Of a DNA stretch of 64,000 nt, positions 26,302 to 34,652 are shown in pieces; within the stretch, counting starts at the first letter, position 1, and each line of letters begins with the position of its first letter. The notes under the pieces were generated by a model that worked only from the letters and a program-made list of their open reading frames with translations, was not told the origin of the DNA and did no database searches. The stretch is taken from positions 5,316,194-5,380,193 of the forward strand of contig NC_066852.1 in the NCBI RefSeq assembly GCF_001640805.2. The letters are read 5' to 3'. This stretch comes from Lates calcarifer. Taxonomy: Eukaryota; Chordata; Actinopteri; Centropomidae. A program made the translations under genes and the position numbers.

Positions 26302-27605
26302 TGAGTGTGTTCACCTAAGAGTGTGTGCACATACATGTTGGAGTAGGTTTTTTGTCAGTATACATCAGTGGTTGTGCCCGTGTCTGTTGTTTCAAGGAAC
26401 AAAGACGTTCAGTCTAATATCTAAGGTGGAACCAGGCAATTACTTAGGGCCTTTCAGCAAATTGAACCTCCAGATGAGTCATCTTTCCCCCTGTGTCACC
26501 TCATCAGTCACTCTGCTCTCCCTGTGCAGACACTATTCGGCTTTCCAAACTCTCACTTTTGGTTGATTTTTGCTTCAGCTATTCTGCACCCAAACAGCAA
26601 TGCATTGTGCAAAAGCTCCTCTATGTTTTCTTTGCAGTTGCTCATTTAGTCTCACAATGGCTGACATTAAAGTTTGACAAGTTCAAAACCTTGGATCAGG
26701 AGAATCTACACTAACCTCCTTATATAAGAATTATATGTATAATTCTATGCATCAAAATAGGAATAAAGTCATGTGTTCAGTTCACACTGTCTCTTAATAT
26801 TCTTATTGAATACAAGTTGACCTGACAGCAGTTATCATGTTGTTAAAATAATATTCAGATTTACATTTACAAAAATAAAAGATATGATTTAGCTATTTAT
26901 TAACTCTTTACACTAAGGTTAGGTGTTTGTTTAGAGACTTGGCTTGAAGGATAAAAACAGTATGGACTAATTATATGAAAACAGTGGAGTAGGGACTGGC
27001 TTGTTACAGATTGGGCCATAGTACAGTGTGCACTTTCACATTCTCACGTTAATTGGCCATCTTTCCTCAGCGTAGAGTAAACTATTATTATTCCTGGACA
27101 GCTATATTTTCTGAGCTCTTTGAAATGTGCCAGTAGCTTTAGAATCCATAGAACGGCTGATGTGAGACGGTGCTGTTTGTTTTGGTGCCTCAAACATATT
27201 AGAATAGTTTCATTTGCAGTGACAGACAGCTGCTTCAAAGAAGCTACTAAATTTGCTTTTCCCCAGAGAAACAGCGTGAAAGGTGCTCTTCAGCGGTCTT
27301 GAAATGTTTACTTATTCTGTTACCTTCTCCAAAGGCAAAACAGTTTCTGTTTTAACATAATTCCTCCACTTGATATTGAAATGCATGTCAACATGTCATC
27401 TGTCGTTCTCATTCTGTGTTTAGACTTCTCTCCACCGGCCTCCCCCCTCAGTGCCTTGTATCCACCATTTCGTGCAGAAGGCGACTCGTTCGGGGAACTG
27501 GAGCCTGTTCCTGCGTGGGACTGGAGCATGGCCTGGGTGGAGGAAATGGAGGCTAAGTACAGAGCCCACTATCCTGACAGAAACACCAAACCCTTCAATG
27601 CTTAA
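11951..27605 (+). CDS. robo4: Roundabout homolog 4 (Robo4), complete, 19 coding exons
   Basis: Single-pass receptor of the Roundabout family, known mainly from endothelium where it controls angiogenesis and vessel stability. Joining 19 exons by GT-AG sites gives one uninterrupted frame of 3324 nt (1107 residues); human ROBO4 is about 1007. Domain order: signal peptide 1-24, Ig1 about 30-127, Ig2 128-220, Ig3 221-309, FN3-1 about 325-425, FN3-2 426-523, transmembrane helix about 551-572, then a cytoplasmic tail with a CC0-like tyrosine motif (about 668-690), a CC2-like LPPPPP (about 813-818), a serine-rich block shared with Robo1/2 (about 1000-1045) and a tryptophan-rich C-terminus. Robo4 identity rather than Robo1-3 rests on two FN3 domains instead of three and on the juxtamembrane ANEDLIIKHRM / DSPW segment, which resembles human SEDAILKHRM / DSQW. 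The start is the first ATG after an in-frame stop, with A at -3 and G at +4. Splice choices are inferred by eye but all phases agree. Confidence 0.95.
14031..14357 (+). CDS. robo4: robo4 exon 2: Ig domain 1
   Basis: Encodes the whole first Ig domain, starting near PPRVVHHPSDVVVKVGD. The cysteine pair is in ATLSC and GVYTC, and the Trp in TIEWLRNG. It lies at the position of the Robo Ig1 that binds Slit in Robo1/2; binding by Robo4 itself is debated. 327 nt, phase 1 to 1. Confidence 0.95.
15247..15280 (+). repeat. (CA)17 microsatellite, robo4 intron 2
   Basis: Perfect dinucleotide tract of 34 bases, likely polymorphic. Confidence 0.95.
16189..16346 (+). CDS. robo4: robo4 exon 3: Ig domain 2, first half
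   Basis: Encodes VLQEEFTVQPSDVEVAEGE and GPPMGHPEPNIIWKNNG, the hallmark Robo Ig2 strand pattern (Robo1 has PPRGHPEPTISWKKDG). 158 nt, ends in phase 0. Confidence 0.95.
17465..17585 (+). CDS. robo4: robo4 exon 4: Ig domain 2, second half
   Basis: Encodes LLSGKLIIAPAEKNHSGAY then VCVASNTVGVRESRAARLSV, containing the second Ig2 cysteine. RESRAAR also occurs in human ROBO4 as I recall it. 121 nt, ends in phase 1. Confidence 0.95.
17743..17881 (+). CDS. robo4: robo4 exon 5: Ig domain 3, first half
   Basis: Encodes KPENVSVRLGESAQFYC and GDPPPSVVWSREQGPLPNGR, matching the third Ig of Robo1-3. This domain is absent from mammalian Robo4, which has two Ig domains. 139 nt, phase 1 to 2. Confidence 0.92.
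18320..18447 (+). CDS. robo4: robo4 exon 6: Ig domain 3, second half
   Basis: Encodes YLVNPDQTLQIHYVTAQDAG and KYTCTAVNDAGVV, giving the second Ig3 cysteine. 128 nt, ends in phase 1, so exons 5 and 6 together are a 267-nt symmetric module. Confidence 0.93.
18817..18880 (+). repeat. interspersed repeat tail (CAGCTGGGACAGGCTCC type)
   Basis: The segment CAGCTGGGACAGGCTCCAG, CGACCC, GATAAG resembles the very common vertebrate non-LTR 3' tail with theme 'CAGCTGGGATAGGCTCCAGC..CGCGACCC...GGATAAGCGG'. A related copy lies in reverse orientation at about 34240-34295. Confidence 0.6.
18903..18935. repeat. 33-nt perfect palindrome, robo4 intron 6
   Basis: AGAAAGGAGCTCAGAT (18903-18918), one central C, then ATCTGAGCTCCTTTCT (18920-18935). 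The arms are exactly complementary over 16 bp, so the strand can form a hairpin with a minimal loop or the duplex a cruciform. It lies just after the repeat tail at 18817-18880. Confidence 0.85.
19154..19269 (+). CDS. robo4: robo4 exon 7: Ig-FN3 linker and start of FN3-1
   Basis: Encodes the linker KDLHKELSALRVALENVTIM and an FN3 B-strand ending SQVQWK. ALRVALENVT parallels the human ROBO4 linker AVRIQLENVT. 116 nt, ends in phase 0. Confidence 0.92.
19355..19586 (+). CDS. robo4: robo4 exon 8: fibronectin type III domain 1
   Basis: Encodes most of FN3-1 with YLDGFEVLCRSLLP, then GYKYEFKVRPYGSNLYGRES, the conserved FN3 Tyr/Phe-x-Val strand. 232 nt, ends in phase 1. Confidence 0.94.
19721..19842 (+). 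CDS. robo4: robo4 exon 9: fibronectin type III domain 2, first half
   Basis: Encodes VPSASPLAVSITVSHEQNN, then LSWEPPPHETHNGIIQGYQ, a standard FN3 start with the invariant Trp. 122 nt, ends in phase 0. Confidence 0.94.
20060..20231 (+). CDS. robo4: robo4 exon 10: fibronectin type III domain 2, second half
   Basis: Encodes VWCVESEQQQYQNWTVN, then KPGKRYWLTIAAVNGAGVG, the G-strand region of FN3-2 just before the membrane. 172 nt, ends in phase 1. Confidence 0.94.
20399..20596 (+). CDS. robo4: robo4 exon 11: juxtamembrane and transmembrane segment
   Basis: Encodes an extracellular stalk, then the membrane helix VLIGSIGALLWCILMIAVVY followed by LFRRHSK as the stop-transfer charge cluster. 198 nt, phase 1 to 1. 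Confidence 0.95.
20767..20809 (+). CDS. robo4: robo4 exon 12: small cytoplasmic exon
   Basis: 43-nt exon encoding GLRRLANEDLIIKHR. Human ROBO4 has GLYRYTSEDAILKHR at the same position, which helps distinguish Robo4 from other Robos. Phase 1 to 2. Confidence 0.9.
20935..21237 (+). mobile_element. Tc1/mariner-like remnant, internally deleted
   Basis: Starts CAGTGCAGACCCCTTTACTTT and ends with AACATAACAAAATGTGAAAA, GTGAAGTGATCTGATTGC and a degenerate AGCGCTGTA. Between them is GGTCTGAATACTTCTGTTAA. These match the terminal regions of the fish Tc1-like family also present at 31378-32478. No transposase is left. Confidence 0.65.
21322..21434 (+). CDS. robo4: robo4 exon 13: DSPW segment
   Basis: Encodes MAAPDSPWISGGWRPAFSQK, corresponding to the DSQWLADTW segment that follows the membrane in other Robo proteins. 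113 nt, ends in phase 1. Confidence 0.92.
21520..21720 (+). repeat. possible degenerate interspersed repeat, robo4 intron 13
   Basis: Includes GGTTCTTTCACACCTAACC and, near the end, GTGAATGCAAACAGACCAACC. This resembles a common fish repeat with 'TTCACACCT...' and 'GTGAAAGCAAACCGAACC' ends. The match is from memory and weak. Confidence 0.35.
22353..22679 (+). CDS. robo4: robo4 exon 14: CC0-like cytoplasmic motif
   Basis: Contains GVYGTFYVDLMANGLKTFNS, resembling the Robo1 CC0 region (VYGDVDL followed by KTFNSP). CC0 tyrosines in Robo1 are phosphorylation sites. The rest is Pro/Gln/Lys-rich and probably disordered. 327 nt, phase 1 to 1. Confidence 0.93.
22758..22862 (+). CDS. robo4: robo4 exon 15: cytoplasmic linker
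   Basis: 105-nt exon encoding a Pro/Val-rich linker that includes HAVNSVPIVPTRNQACPSS. No motif is recognised. Its acceptor, donor and phases (1 to 1) fit both neighbours. Confidence 0.85.
22972..23119 (+). CDS. robo4: robo4 exon 16: CC2-like proline motif
   Basis: Encodes LLDMLPPPPPIPTDNAMD. LPPPP is the CC2 type of motif that binds Ena/VASP EVH1 domains in Robo1. Both splice sites are canonical and the frame continues from the previous exon. 148 nt, ends in phase 2. Confidence 0.9.
24195..24262 (+). repeat. interspersed repeat fragment (GGAAACAGGGAAACAGCT family)
   Basis: GGAAACAGGGAAACAGCTAC then TTGGCTCTGTCC resembles the downstream half of the fish repeat seen at 3222. It lies in robo4 intron 16. 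Confidence 0.5.
24701..24934 (+). CDS. robo4: robo4 exon 17: serine-rich / acidic tail segment
   Basis: Encodes SYSHLSTASYSMSLDEEDDG, then TAQEATQYLELSP. Human ROBO4 has a comparable [22 protein letters not shown] stretch, here seen as an acidic patch followed by a short predicted helix. 234 nt, phase 2 to 2. Confidence 0.92.
25095..25498 (+). CDS. robo4: robo4 exon 18: conserved WSSVTDDN block
   Basis: Encodes TWSSVTDDNMASTRTSLISS, then STNFARLLAVAAETM. The spacing and composition match the C-terminal Robo1/2/4 block (Robo1 GWGSASEEDN followed by DADFAQAVAAAAEY). The robo3 gene in this window has no counterpart. 404 nt, ends in phase 1. Confidence 0.93.
26258..26297 (+). repeat. (TG)20 microsatellite, robo4 intron 18
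   Basis: Perfect 40-base TG tract followed by an interrupted CGCGTGAGTG tail. Confidence 0.95.
27424..27605 (+). CDS. robo4: robo4 exon 19: tryptophan-rich C-terminus and stop
   Basis: Encodes FSPPASPLSALYPPF, then VPAWDWSMAWVEEMEAKYRA and a short basic tail ending KPFNA, with a TAA stop at 27603-27605. The acceptor is TTTAG at 27419-27423, at the end of an intron of about 1.9 kb. The exon starts in phase 1 and closes the frame exactly. Confidence 0.93.
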
Positions 27606-28795
27606 GAACTCACTAGGATACTGACAGACATAACCACACAACTACACAACTGAATTGTGAGTGCTTCAGAAACAGCTCACAGCAATGCCGGAAGTGCAAG
27701 ACAAGGCGAGGGGTCAGACACGATGCTGCGTGATTTACTACCTACCTATGAAACTGCTGGAAACAGTTGATTTACCAGACATGAACAGAAATATCTGGAT
27801 TTGAAATATAATTGGTTAACTCCTTGATGTTTGGGACACCTTTGCTATGAGATGTACATCTGCTGTTATTTTTCTGTAATACTTTTCCCAGTTTACCTCA
27901 GGGAAGTCCAGCTACAATTTTGCATCCCTTAAATAACTTTCATTGAGTTGCTCAAGTTTTTTTTCCCTCTCATTAGAGAAGCAGATAATGAGATACTTTC
28001 CTCTGGATGCTGATGTTTTTTGAAAAGGCCAGAAAGACACAAAAGCAGAATCCAAGACAGTGAGAAAGCATTGGATCATTAGGCAAAAGAATTACAGTAC
28101 TGGAGTTTTCCTCACAGCACATGTTTGTTTCTTATTTTCATGTATTCGCTGCAGGATTTTGTTAAGGCTGAGGTCCTACCAGACTGTAGCACAGTGATTT
28201 TGTACAGACTGATTTAATGATCAAGTGTAAATATGCAGCATATTGAACAGATGTTATTTAAATAATTTTAAACACATTCCATATCATATACTGCCTTCCC
28301 ATTTCCTTTGGTGATTTAATTTACATTCTGGGAATTCTTTTTATATTATAAGATTATTTTAGTCTCTATGCACCTGATCCACTTTTTAATGTTACACAAA
28401 GTTTGCAACAAAACGCAGTGTAGTTCACCATAGGAAAAGTAGAAAATGTTATTTTTAGAGGCATTTTGTTCACATTTGTAAGAACTAACTTAGGGTTATA
28501 CCTTTAAATAACTTTAATTTTAGGAAGAATATGAGAGAAAATATTTTAAATACGCTGTATGCATAGCTTAGTCTTTGCATGCTTGCTGATTTATATAGAA
28601 GTTCACTAATGGTAGTAGTTTTTCATTTTTTAAGTAATAAGAAAATAATTTTTTGTACACATTATTTTACAATTGTGTTTTATAATTTTGAATAAAATCT
28701 TTGTATTGACTGAAATCAGTTTTACATTTGGGAAGGACCTCACAGTTGGAATGTGTTCTAGCTGAGCAGTGAAATAAAAGCCCTTGTCATGTTGC
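27606..28795 (+). other. robo4: robo4 3' UTR with two polyadenylation signals
   Basis: AT-rich sequence after the TAA stop. AATAAA occurs at 28691-28696 and again at 28773-28778, the second followed by GT-rich sequence. The 3' end is inferred at about 28715 or 28795. No conserved element was recognised. Confidence 0.65.
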
Positions 28796-30257
28796 AGTTT
28801 GTAATACTTGACTGAAACAAAAAGGATTTTACCTTGTGACATTTATAGTAAAAAAAAAAACAAACAAACAACACAAACCCCTCTGCATATTGCTGCCTGT
28901 GATATTAGAAACACTTTCAGCCTTCAGATGTTAGAAGGAGTATTTTCTACTCAGGAACATCCACCATACAGGATGTATTTGCAGTTTCTCAAGGAGGTTT
29001 TTCCACTTTGCTGCACAGTGCTGGGGGGAAGTGAAGTTGAGGAAGTGGGGTATCTTTACATTACACACTGTCCCTCTGTGTCCTGTGGGCTTGATTTTAT
29101 TGACCCCTGTTGTTCTTAATGGCTATGTAGAGCAGGAAGGTGATGTTTAGACCTCATCTGTTTGGCTTGACTAACCAAGGCAAACAATGCTGCAGTGCCT
29201 GATAATGGCTTCTAATTACAAACCCACTGGAGAGAATAATTAAACCTGTTTTGTTTTTACAACAACAGGATAAGTGTAATTTTTAACTGTGTGTATAACT
29301 AAAACAGTGAAGATTTCATATTGTTTAAAACGTTATTTGCCAACACTCAGCTTGATATTTCAGTCAATCCTCTCCTGAGTTGTGATGAGGAGGAAAGGCT
29401 GTGCGGCCAGGCAGACTGTCATGCAGTTAATATAATATGATTTCCTCAATGACTTTGTGTTCAAGATGAGTGTGTTGTCATGCAGCTGCATAGCACAACA
29501 CACTCCTTTTCAAAGTAATCCATGTCTTGTATCTGGGTTACGTGGGTCAAATGAGAATGGGAATGTTAAGCTAAGAAGTGCTTTGCTGTCTGTTTCACTT
29601 ATAAGCTGCACAGGAGCAGCCATGCCAGAATCAGAATTTATGTGTGGAGTAATCAAAACCAAAACCAGTCAACAATTACTGGAGTTGAAAAAAACCACGT
29701 AGGGATGTGAGGTAAAGTGGTGATTTATTTTTCCTTTTGAAAAACAGGGGAGCAGGCTTTGTTTCACTTCAAAAATATGAAAGAATGAAGCCGTTTTTAT
29801 GTCTTTTCTCTTTTTCTCTTTTCATTTTGAAGATTAATCAGCCTCTTTGATTTGCAACTATTGTAAGATGAAGTCCCACAGACCTGCAATTAGGAGTTAA
29901 GTCAAAGCAGGCTAGAATGACAAGAATAATCCAGACAAAACAGACTTTCTAGCACAATAATCAAGCTTTAAAGTGTTAAACTATCACACTGTGTTGCATT
30001 CACAATCTATATGCGGTGCAGCACTGCAAGTACTGGATTAACTGTGTGTGCTTGTGTGTGTGTGGGGGGGGGACTGGACTGCCAAAGGGATTATCCTTCA
30101 TCTGTCTCTTTCACTAAAGGCCATATGTTTCTACACGAAGCCCCCAGCTCCACTGAGCAGCACACGCTCACTGACAGACCAGACCACACACTAAAGAGGC
30201 TCACACGGTAATGAATCAAGCACTACTGTATGTCTGCTTGTCTTATTAGTTCATATG

Positions 30258-30290
<33 letters not shown>

Positions 30291-30734
30291 TGCCCTTGGG
30301 ATTTGTGCATCACAGATTTTGGTCTCTGCCAAAAAGCCAGCTTTATATAGCATGTCAGCAAACCAATGACCCATATTAGACACGGCCTGTAACCATACAC
30401 ACACATCAACACATACACATGTAGATTTATTGCGTGTCTTTCCTGTAGTCTGTTATTTTACCACATGGATAATTATCATTTCAAGACCAGACATAAAAAT
30501 CTGGGCAGCGGTGTGTAAGTATTACTGGCTGGATTTCCAGCCTTATTATATACCTGCCTGTCCAACATCACAGGATATGAACCTGCTTATGAAACTAGAC
30601 CCTTTATAGCACTTTATATAACATTTATGTGCGACTTTTGCTGGAATACATTTAAATCTTTAGGTTGTCATAGTAAAAAACCTCACTCATTCATTTCAAT
30701 CTAATCTCTTTATTGGCACCACTGTTTATACAAT

Positions 30735-31065
30735 GTGATGGAACTTTATTGATCCATGAGTCAAATGAGGTTACTTTTGCAGCCACAAATAGGATATGGA
30801 TAAATAGGATAATAGGATTCAACAGGGAATCAAAGCAAATAGAATATAAAAGCACAAATGGAATATGACATGAAGAGAAAATAGATACAGAAACAATATT
30901 GGCATAGCAGTTAGACAAATATATATTTTCCAAACCAGTGCAAAAAACTGTGTGCAGTACATTCATAGCATATTGATTGACACCTTGTCTGAAATAGTAC
31001 ATGCTAATAGAAAACAGCACCACTCCAGTTAGTGTGATTACAGGAGTTGTCTTCCTGTCTTGCCT
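30735..31065 (-). repeat. degenerate interspersed repeat (CTTTATTGATCC family)
   Basis: Contains ACTTTATTGATCCATGAG, followed by adenine-rich AATAGAATATAAA-type sequence and AACAATATTGGCA. This resembles a common fish repeat whose end reads 'ACTTTATTGATCCC..GGGGAAATT'. Strand is arbitrary and identity is from memory. Confidence 0.45.
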
Positions 31066-31377
31066 GGGGTCTAAACCCATTCCCTCTGTCATGTAGGCAG
31101 CAGCTCAGGTGGCAGTGACACGCTCACACTGATTGACAGCAGTGGTTAACTGTGGTGTTGCATGCTAAAGTGGTAATCATTCAATTAACTGGAAATCAAT
31201 GGCACCCATATGGGTGATCTGTTTCATTATTGCCCTGTCAGTCACATGGGGACAGTGGACTGCTTCAACACACACGCTGTGTTTTGCACATTTGCACATT
31301 TATTGGAAGACTGGCTGTGTGTTATGTATATCATTTTGCATTTTTAGCCTACTGTTGCTGTCCTGTGAAAACATGAG

Positions 31378-32478
31378 CAGTGCACTTGGAAAGTATGCAC
31401 TTTTTTCACATTTTGTAATGTTTGTAATGTACACTCAAAATCCCATAATGACTGGAGTGCTGTGGTAAATTCAATTGATGATGATTTAGAAAGACACACA
31501 TCTGTCTATATAAGGTCTCACAGGTGACAATGCACATCAGAGCAAAAACCCAGCCATGAGGTCAAAGGAACTGCCTGCAGAGCTCAGAGACAGAGGTGAC
31601 AAAGAACTCGATGGTCAGTCTGGCTGAGCTCCTGAGATCCTGTCTGGAGATTGGAGATCACTGCAACTCTCCACTGATCGTATAGTAAAGTGGCCAGATG
31701 ATAGGGTCTCCTCAGGGAAAAACACACGAAAGCCCACTTGGAGTTTGCAAAAAAGCACCTGAAGGCCCCCTTAGGCTGCAAGAAAAAAAATTATCTGGTC
31801 TGATGAAACCAAGATTGAATTGTTTGGCCTCAATTCTAAGCATCATGTCTGGTTTCCTTCAAACATGGAATGGGTTGTCCTTCTGGAAGTTTCTCCCATC
31901 TCCCAGGATCAATAGAGCTCAGCCAGAGTTACCATCAGGTTCTTGGTCACCTCTGTCATCAAGCCCTTCTCCCCTGATTGCTCATTTTAGCAAGGCAATC
32001 CTTTCTAGTCCTAGTTATTACACGCTTCCTTCATGTAAGAATTATGGAGGCCACTTTGCTCTTGGGAACCTTCAATGCAGCAGAAAGTTTTTTTTGTAGC
32101 CTTCCCCAGATCTGTGCCTCAACACAATCCTGTCTCTGAGCTCTGCAGGCAGTTTGTTTGACCTTGTGGCTTGGTCTTTGCTCTGATATACATTGTCAGC
32201 TGTGAGACCTTATACAGACAAAGACAGTGTGTGCCTTTCCAGATCATGTCCAAATCAACTGAATTAACTACAAGTGGACTCCAGTCCATGTGTAGAAATA
32301 TCTCAAAGATGATGAAGAGACGTGGGAGGAACCTGAGCTAAATTTCAAGTGTCATAGCAAAGGGTCTGAATACTTATGTTAATGTGACATATCTGTTTTT
32401 TCCCCCCTTTTAAATACATTTGCAAAAAATTCTGTTTGTGTGTTGTCATTATGGGGTAGTGGTCTGAGTAGTTTCTTC
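31378..32478. mobile_element. fold-back Tc1/mariner-like transposon remnant
   Basis: The left part reads CAGTGCACTTGGAAAGTATG at 31378, with the end of a transposase-like frame start (ATGAGGTCAAAGGAACTG, 31556) and TGGTCTGATGAAACCAAGAT further on, translating as WSDETKIELFGLNSKHHVW, a well-known Tc1 transposase motif containing a catalytic-region Asp. The right part is the same element in reverse: CTGTCTCTGAGCTCTGCAGG at about 32130 is the reverse complement of sequence at about 31567-31591. The right end carries GGTCTGAATACTTATGTTAA and CATTATGGGGTAGTGG. Frameshifts and internal deletions make it inactive. It is a dead DNA transposon. Confidence 0.8.
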
Positions 32479-33010
32479 AAAACAATCCTCTGTCAGCTTT
32501 GTGACAACTTATTTTGCTGATAATGTAATGAGTTTTTAATTATTTAAATTAGTTTTTAGTTATAATAATTATGTAATTAAATAATAATTATGTAATGCTG
32601 AGAAGCAGAGGACTTTCTCCAACCCTGAAGGAACACTTAATTTAGTTTTTGTTCTATCTTTTAGTTTCTCTGAAAATTCCAAAATCAGGGGATGTCTCCA
32701 CTTGACAGCAATGCTGTATCTCAAAAGGACAAAAGCAGCAGTTTAAATTAGCAAAAATTTCAGCAGGTTGGAACTACTCTTCTTAACACAGGAAGTGGAC
32801 ACTGTGGGAGTGATGCAGCTCTTCTCAAGATGAGTTTATGGAGCTGTTCATCTGCTGTAGTACAAAAAAGGTAGGTAACACTGGTGACTCACTGTCAGTC
32901 AACATGTGTTAGTGTTAACATCGAGCATTGTTCATGCTAATCAATAGTGTGTTCATCCAAGGGCTGTGTACTGTCTGAGTTAAGTGGACTGCACTAACAG
33001 CTGGCAACTT

Positions 33011-33210
33011 TCTAGCCATATCGACCACTCAAAGCGCTGCACACTACAGGTCACATTCATCCCTTCACAGACGCATTCATATTCGTACAAAAACAAAGCA
33101 CTTTAACACACACACACATTCACTCTCGGTGGACTGAAGGGGCTGGGGGATTGAACCCTGACCTTCCAACTGGTGGGCAGCCACTCTACCTCCTCTGCCA
33201 AAGATGGCCA
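33011..33210 (-). mobile_element. tRNA-derived SINE fragment
   Basis: Read on the minus strand, a tRNA-like head has an A-box-like TGGCAGAGGAGG and a B box GGTTCAATCCC (33147-33157). The body ends AGCGCTTTGAGTGGTCGATA, then TGGCTAGAAA, a tail typical of a common teleost SINE. A CA tract interrupts the body near 33105. Truncated at both ends. Confidence 0.65.
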
Positions 33211-33681
33211 CAGCCTCATACTGAATATAGTGTCTATGTGGTATAAAATGTATCTTAAAAGATATATGTTGATAGATATTGATAATTGTATAACATCACT
33301 TAAATGTTGAATGTTTTGTTACCCTACAAACCACTAAATCATTTACCTCCTACATCCACTGACCTTGCTTCCTACATAATGGCTTCATTTTAGCTTCTCA
33401 ATGTATGCATCACATCAACCAAAAAGTCACAAACATCCATCTCTGCTGTCACAGGGCAAATTAACATGGAAATTGGTGTGTTGCATTTTAGAATAAGGGA
33501 GCAGGGCTTTAAAATGATGCCATCCCCTCCCTTTCATCCTTCCTTTTCTGTCTGTGTCTCTTTCCTCTCCTCTCAGGCTCGTCGACCCTCTTCCTTCAGC
33601 CCCGGTGGGCGTTTCAGCCCTGACACTGGCCTAATGAATGAGCGAGGTGATTTATAGCTTGGGGAGAGAGAAAAGAAGGAA

Positions 33682-33716
33682 GGGATGGAGGGATAGGGGG
33701 AAATTGGGGGGGGGGG
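33682..33716 (+). other. potential G-quadruplex motif
   Basis: Four G runs: GGG 33682-33684, GGG 33690-33692, GGGGG 33696-33700 and an 11-G run 33706-33716, with loops of 5, 3 and 5 bases. This fits the usual G3+N1-7 rule. It lies in intergenic DNA, and any function is unknown. Confidence 0.7.
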
Positions 33717-34239
33717 CATGGAAAGGGTAAGAGGTGTTGGGTCACGCTGTAGAAGGTCAGTAACGTAAATCTTCTCATCATCTTATCTGTTGTCCTTTCC
33801 TCGAGTTTGTTTCTTAATTCCACAGGCCCTTTGGTATGACTCATGAAACCTCCAAACATCATATGCATTATAATCTCTGTGAGGACGCATGGGGACATAT
33901 GCCTTCTTCACCAGGGTTCAAACTCTCAGGGACTTGGGGGAACATAAACAGCATAAAAATCATATAATGGAACTCTTGCAGATGTCTGTAACACAGTTTT
34001 GTTTTTGACCCTTTAGGATTCTTGCAGCAGCAGTGCTACACAGTCCATTCAGAGGGTATCTGATTAGCAGCTTTTAGTCCTTTGAAAAAATTAATTGGTG
34101 CTTTTCGAAAACCACCCAATGTCTATCTGTTGGCCTAAAATCTATTAAATGAACATGGTCATATCTTATCTAATATATCCTATAGGATTAGACTGATGAA
34201 TTTGATTGTGAGTTTATGTCTAAAAGCGTATCCATGTAT

Positions 34240-34295
34240 TAATCCATTTCTGGGATGCGGTCTTGAGCCTATCCCAGACAACACTGCAGGGGCAT
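34240..34295 (-). repeat. interspersed repeat tail, reverse copy
   Basis: ATCCATTTCTGGGATGCGG and GAGCCTATCCCAG are the reverse-strand form of the tail at 18817-18880. Confidence 0.5.
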
Positions 34296-34610
34296 TAATG
34301 ATTTTACAAAAAAAAAAATGGTGAGAAAATAATTAGACTGGAAAGGTATTTCACTTTATCAGACCCAGCTAGCAGCATGTGGCAGGACATGCTTTCTTCC
34401 ACAGACAGAGATAGAAATCCCATTCGATCTCTAGCTCTGAACTGTGACCCAATCACAATAAGTTAATATTATCATGATTTTACTCAAGTCCTCACACACA
34501 ATGACATAATCTTAAAAGGAAAACAGTGGTAACTCTCTTGAATTGAATCCAATTTATCTGAAGTACAATAGAGAACATCATTCACATCTCAACAACTCTT
34601 GAAAAATGAA

Positions 34611-34652
34611 AATAATAATAGCAATAATAATAGCAATAATAATAATAATAAT
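34611..34652 (+). repeat. (AAT)n microsatellite
   Basis: Imperfect AAT tract with two GC interruptions. Confidence 0.9.

Noticed and set aside
26087..26314. Open frame with poly(TH) start
   Set aside because: Produced entirely by the TG microsatellite.
11951..27605. Assignment of the plus-strand gene to robo1 or robo2
   Set aside because: Only two FN3 domains and three Ig domains, a Robo4-type juxtamembrane segment and C-terminus, and convergence with robo3 all favour robo4.
31698..32099. 133-codon open frame in the fold-back element
   Set aside because: It runs in the wrong frame relative to the WSDETKIELFG transposase reading and crosses the junction of the two arms, so it is not a gene.
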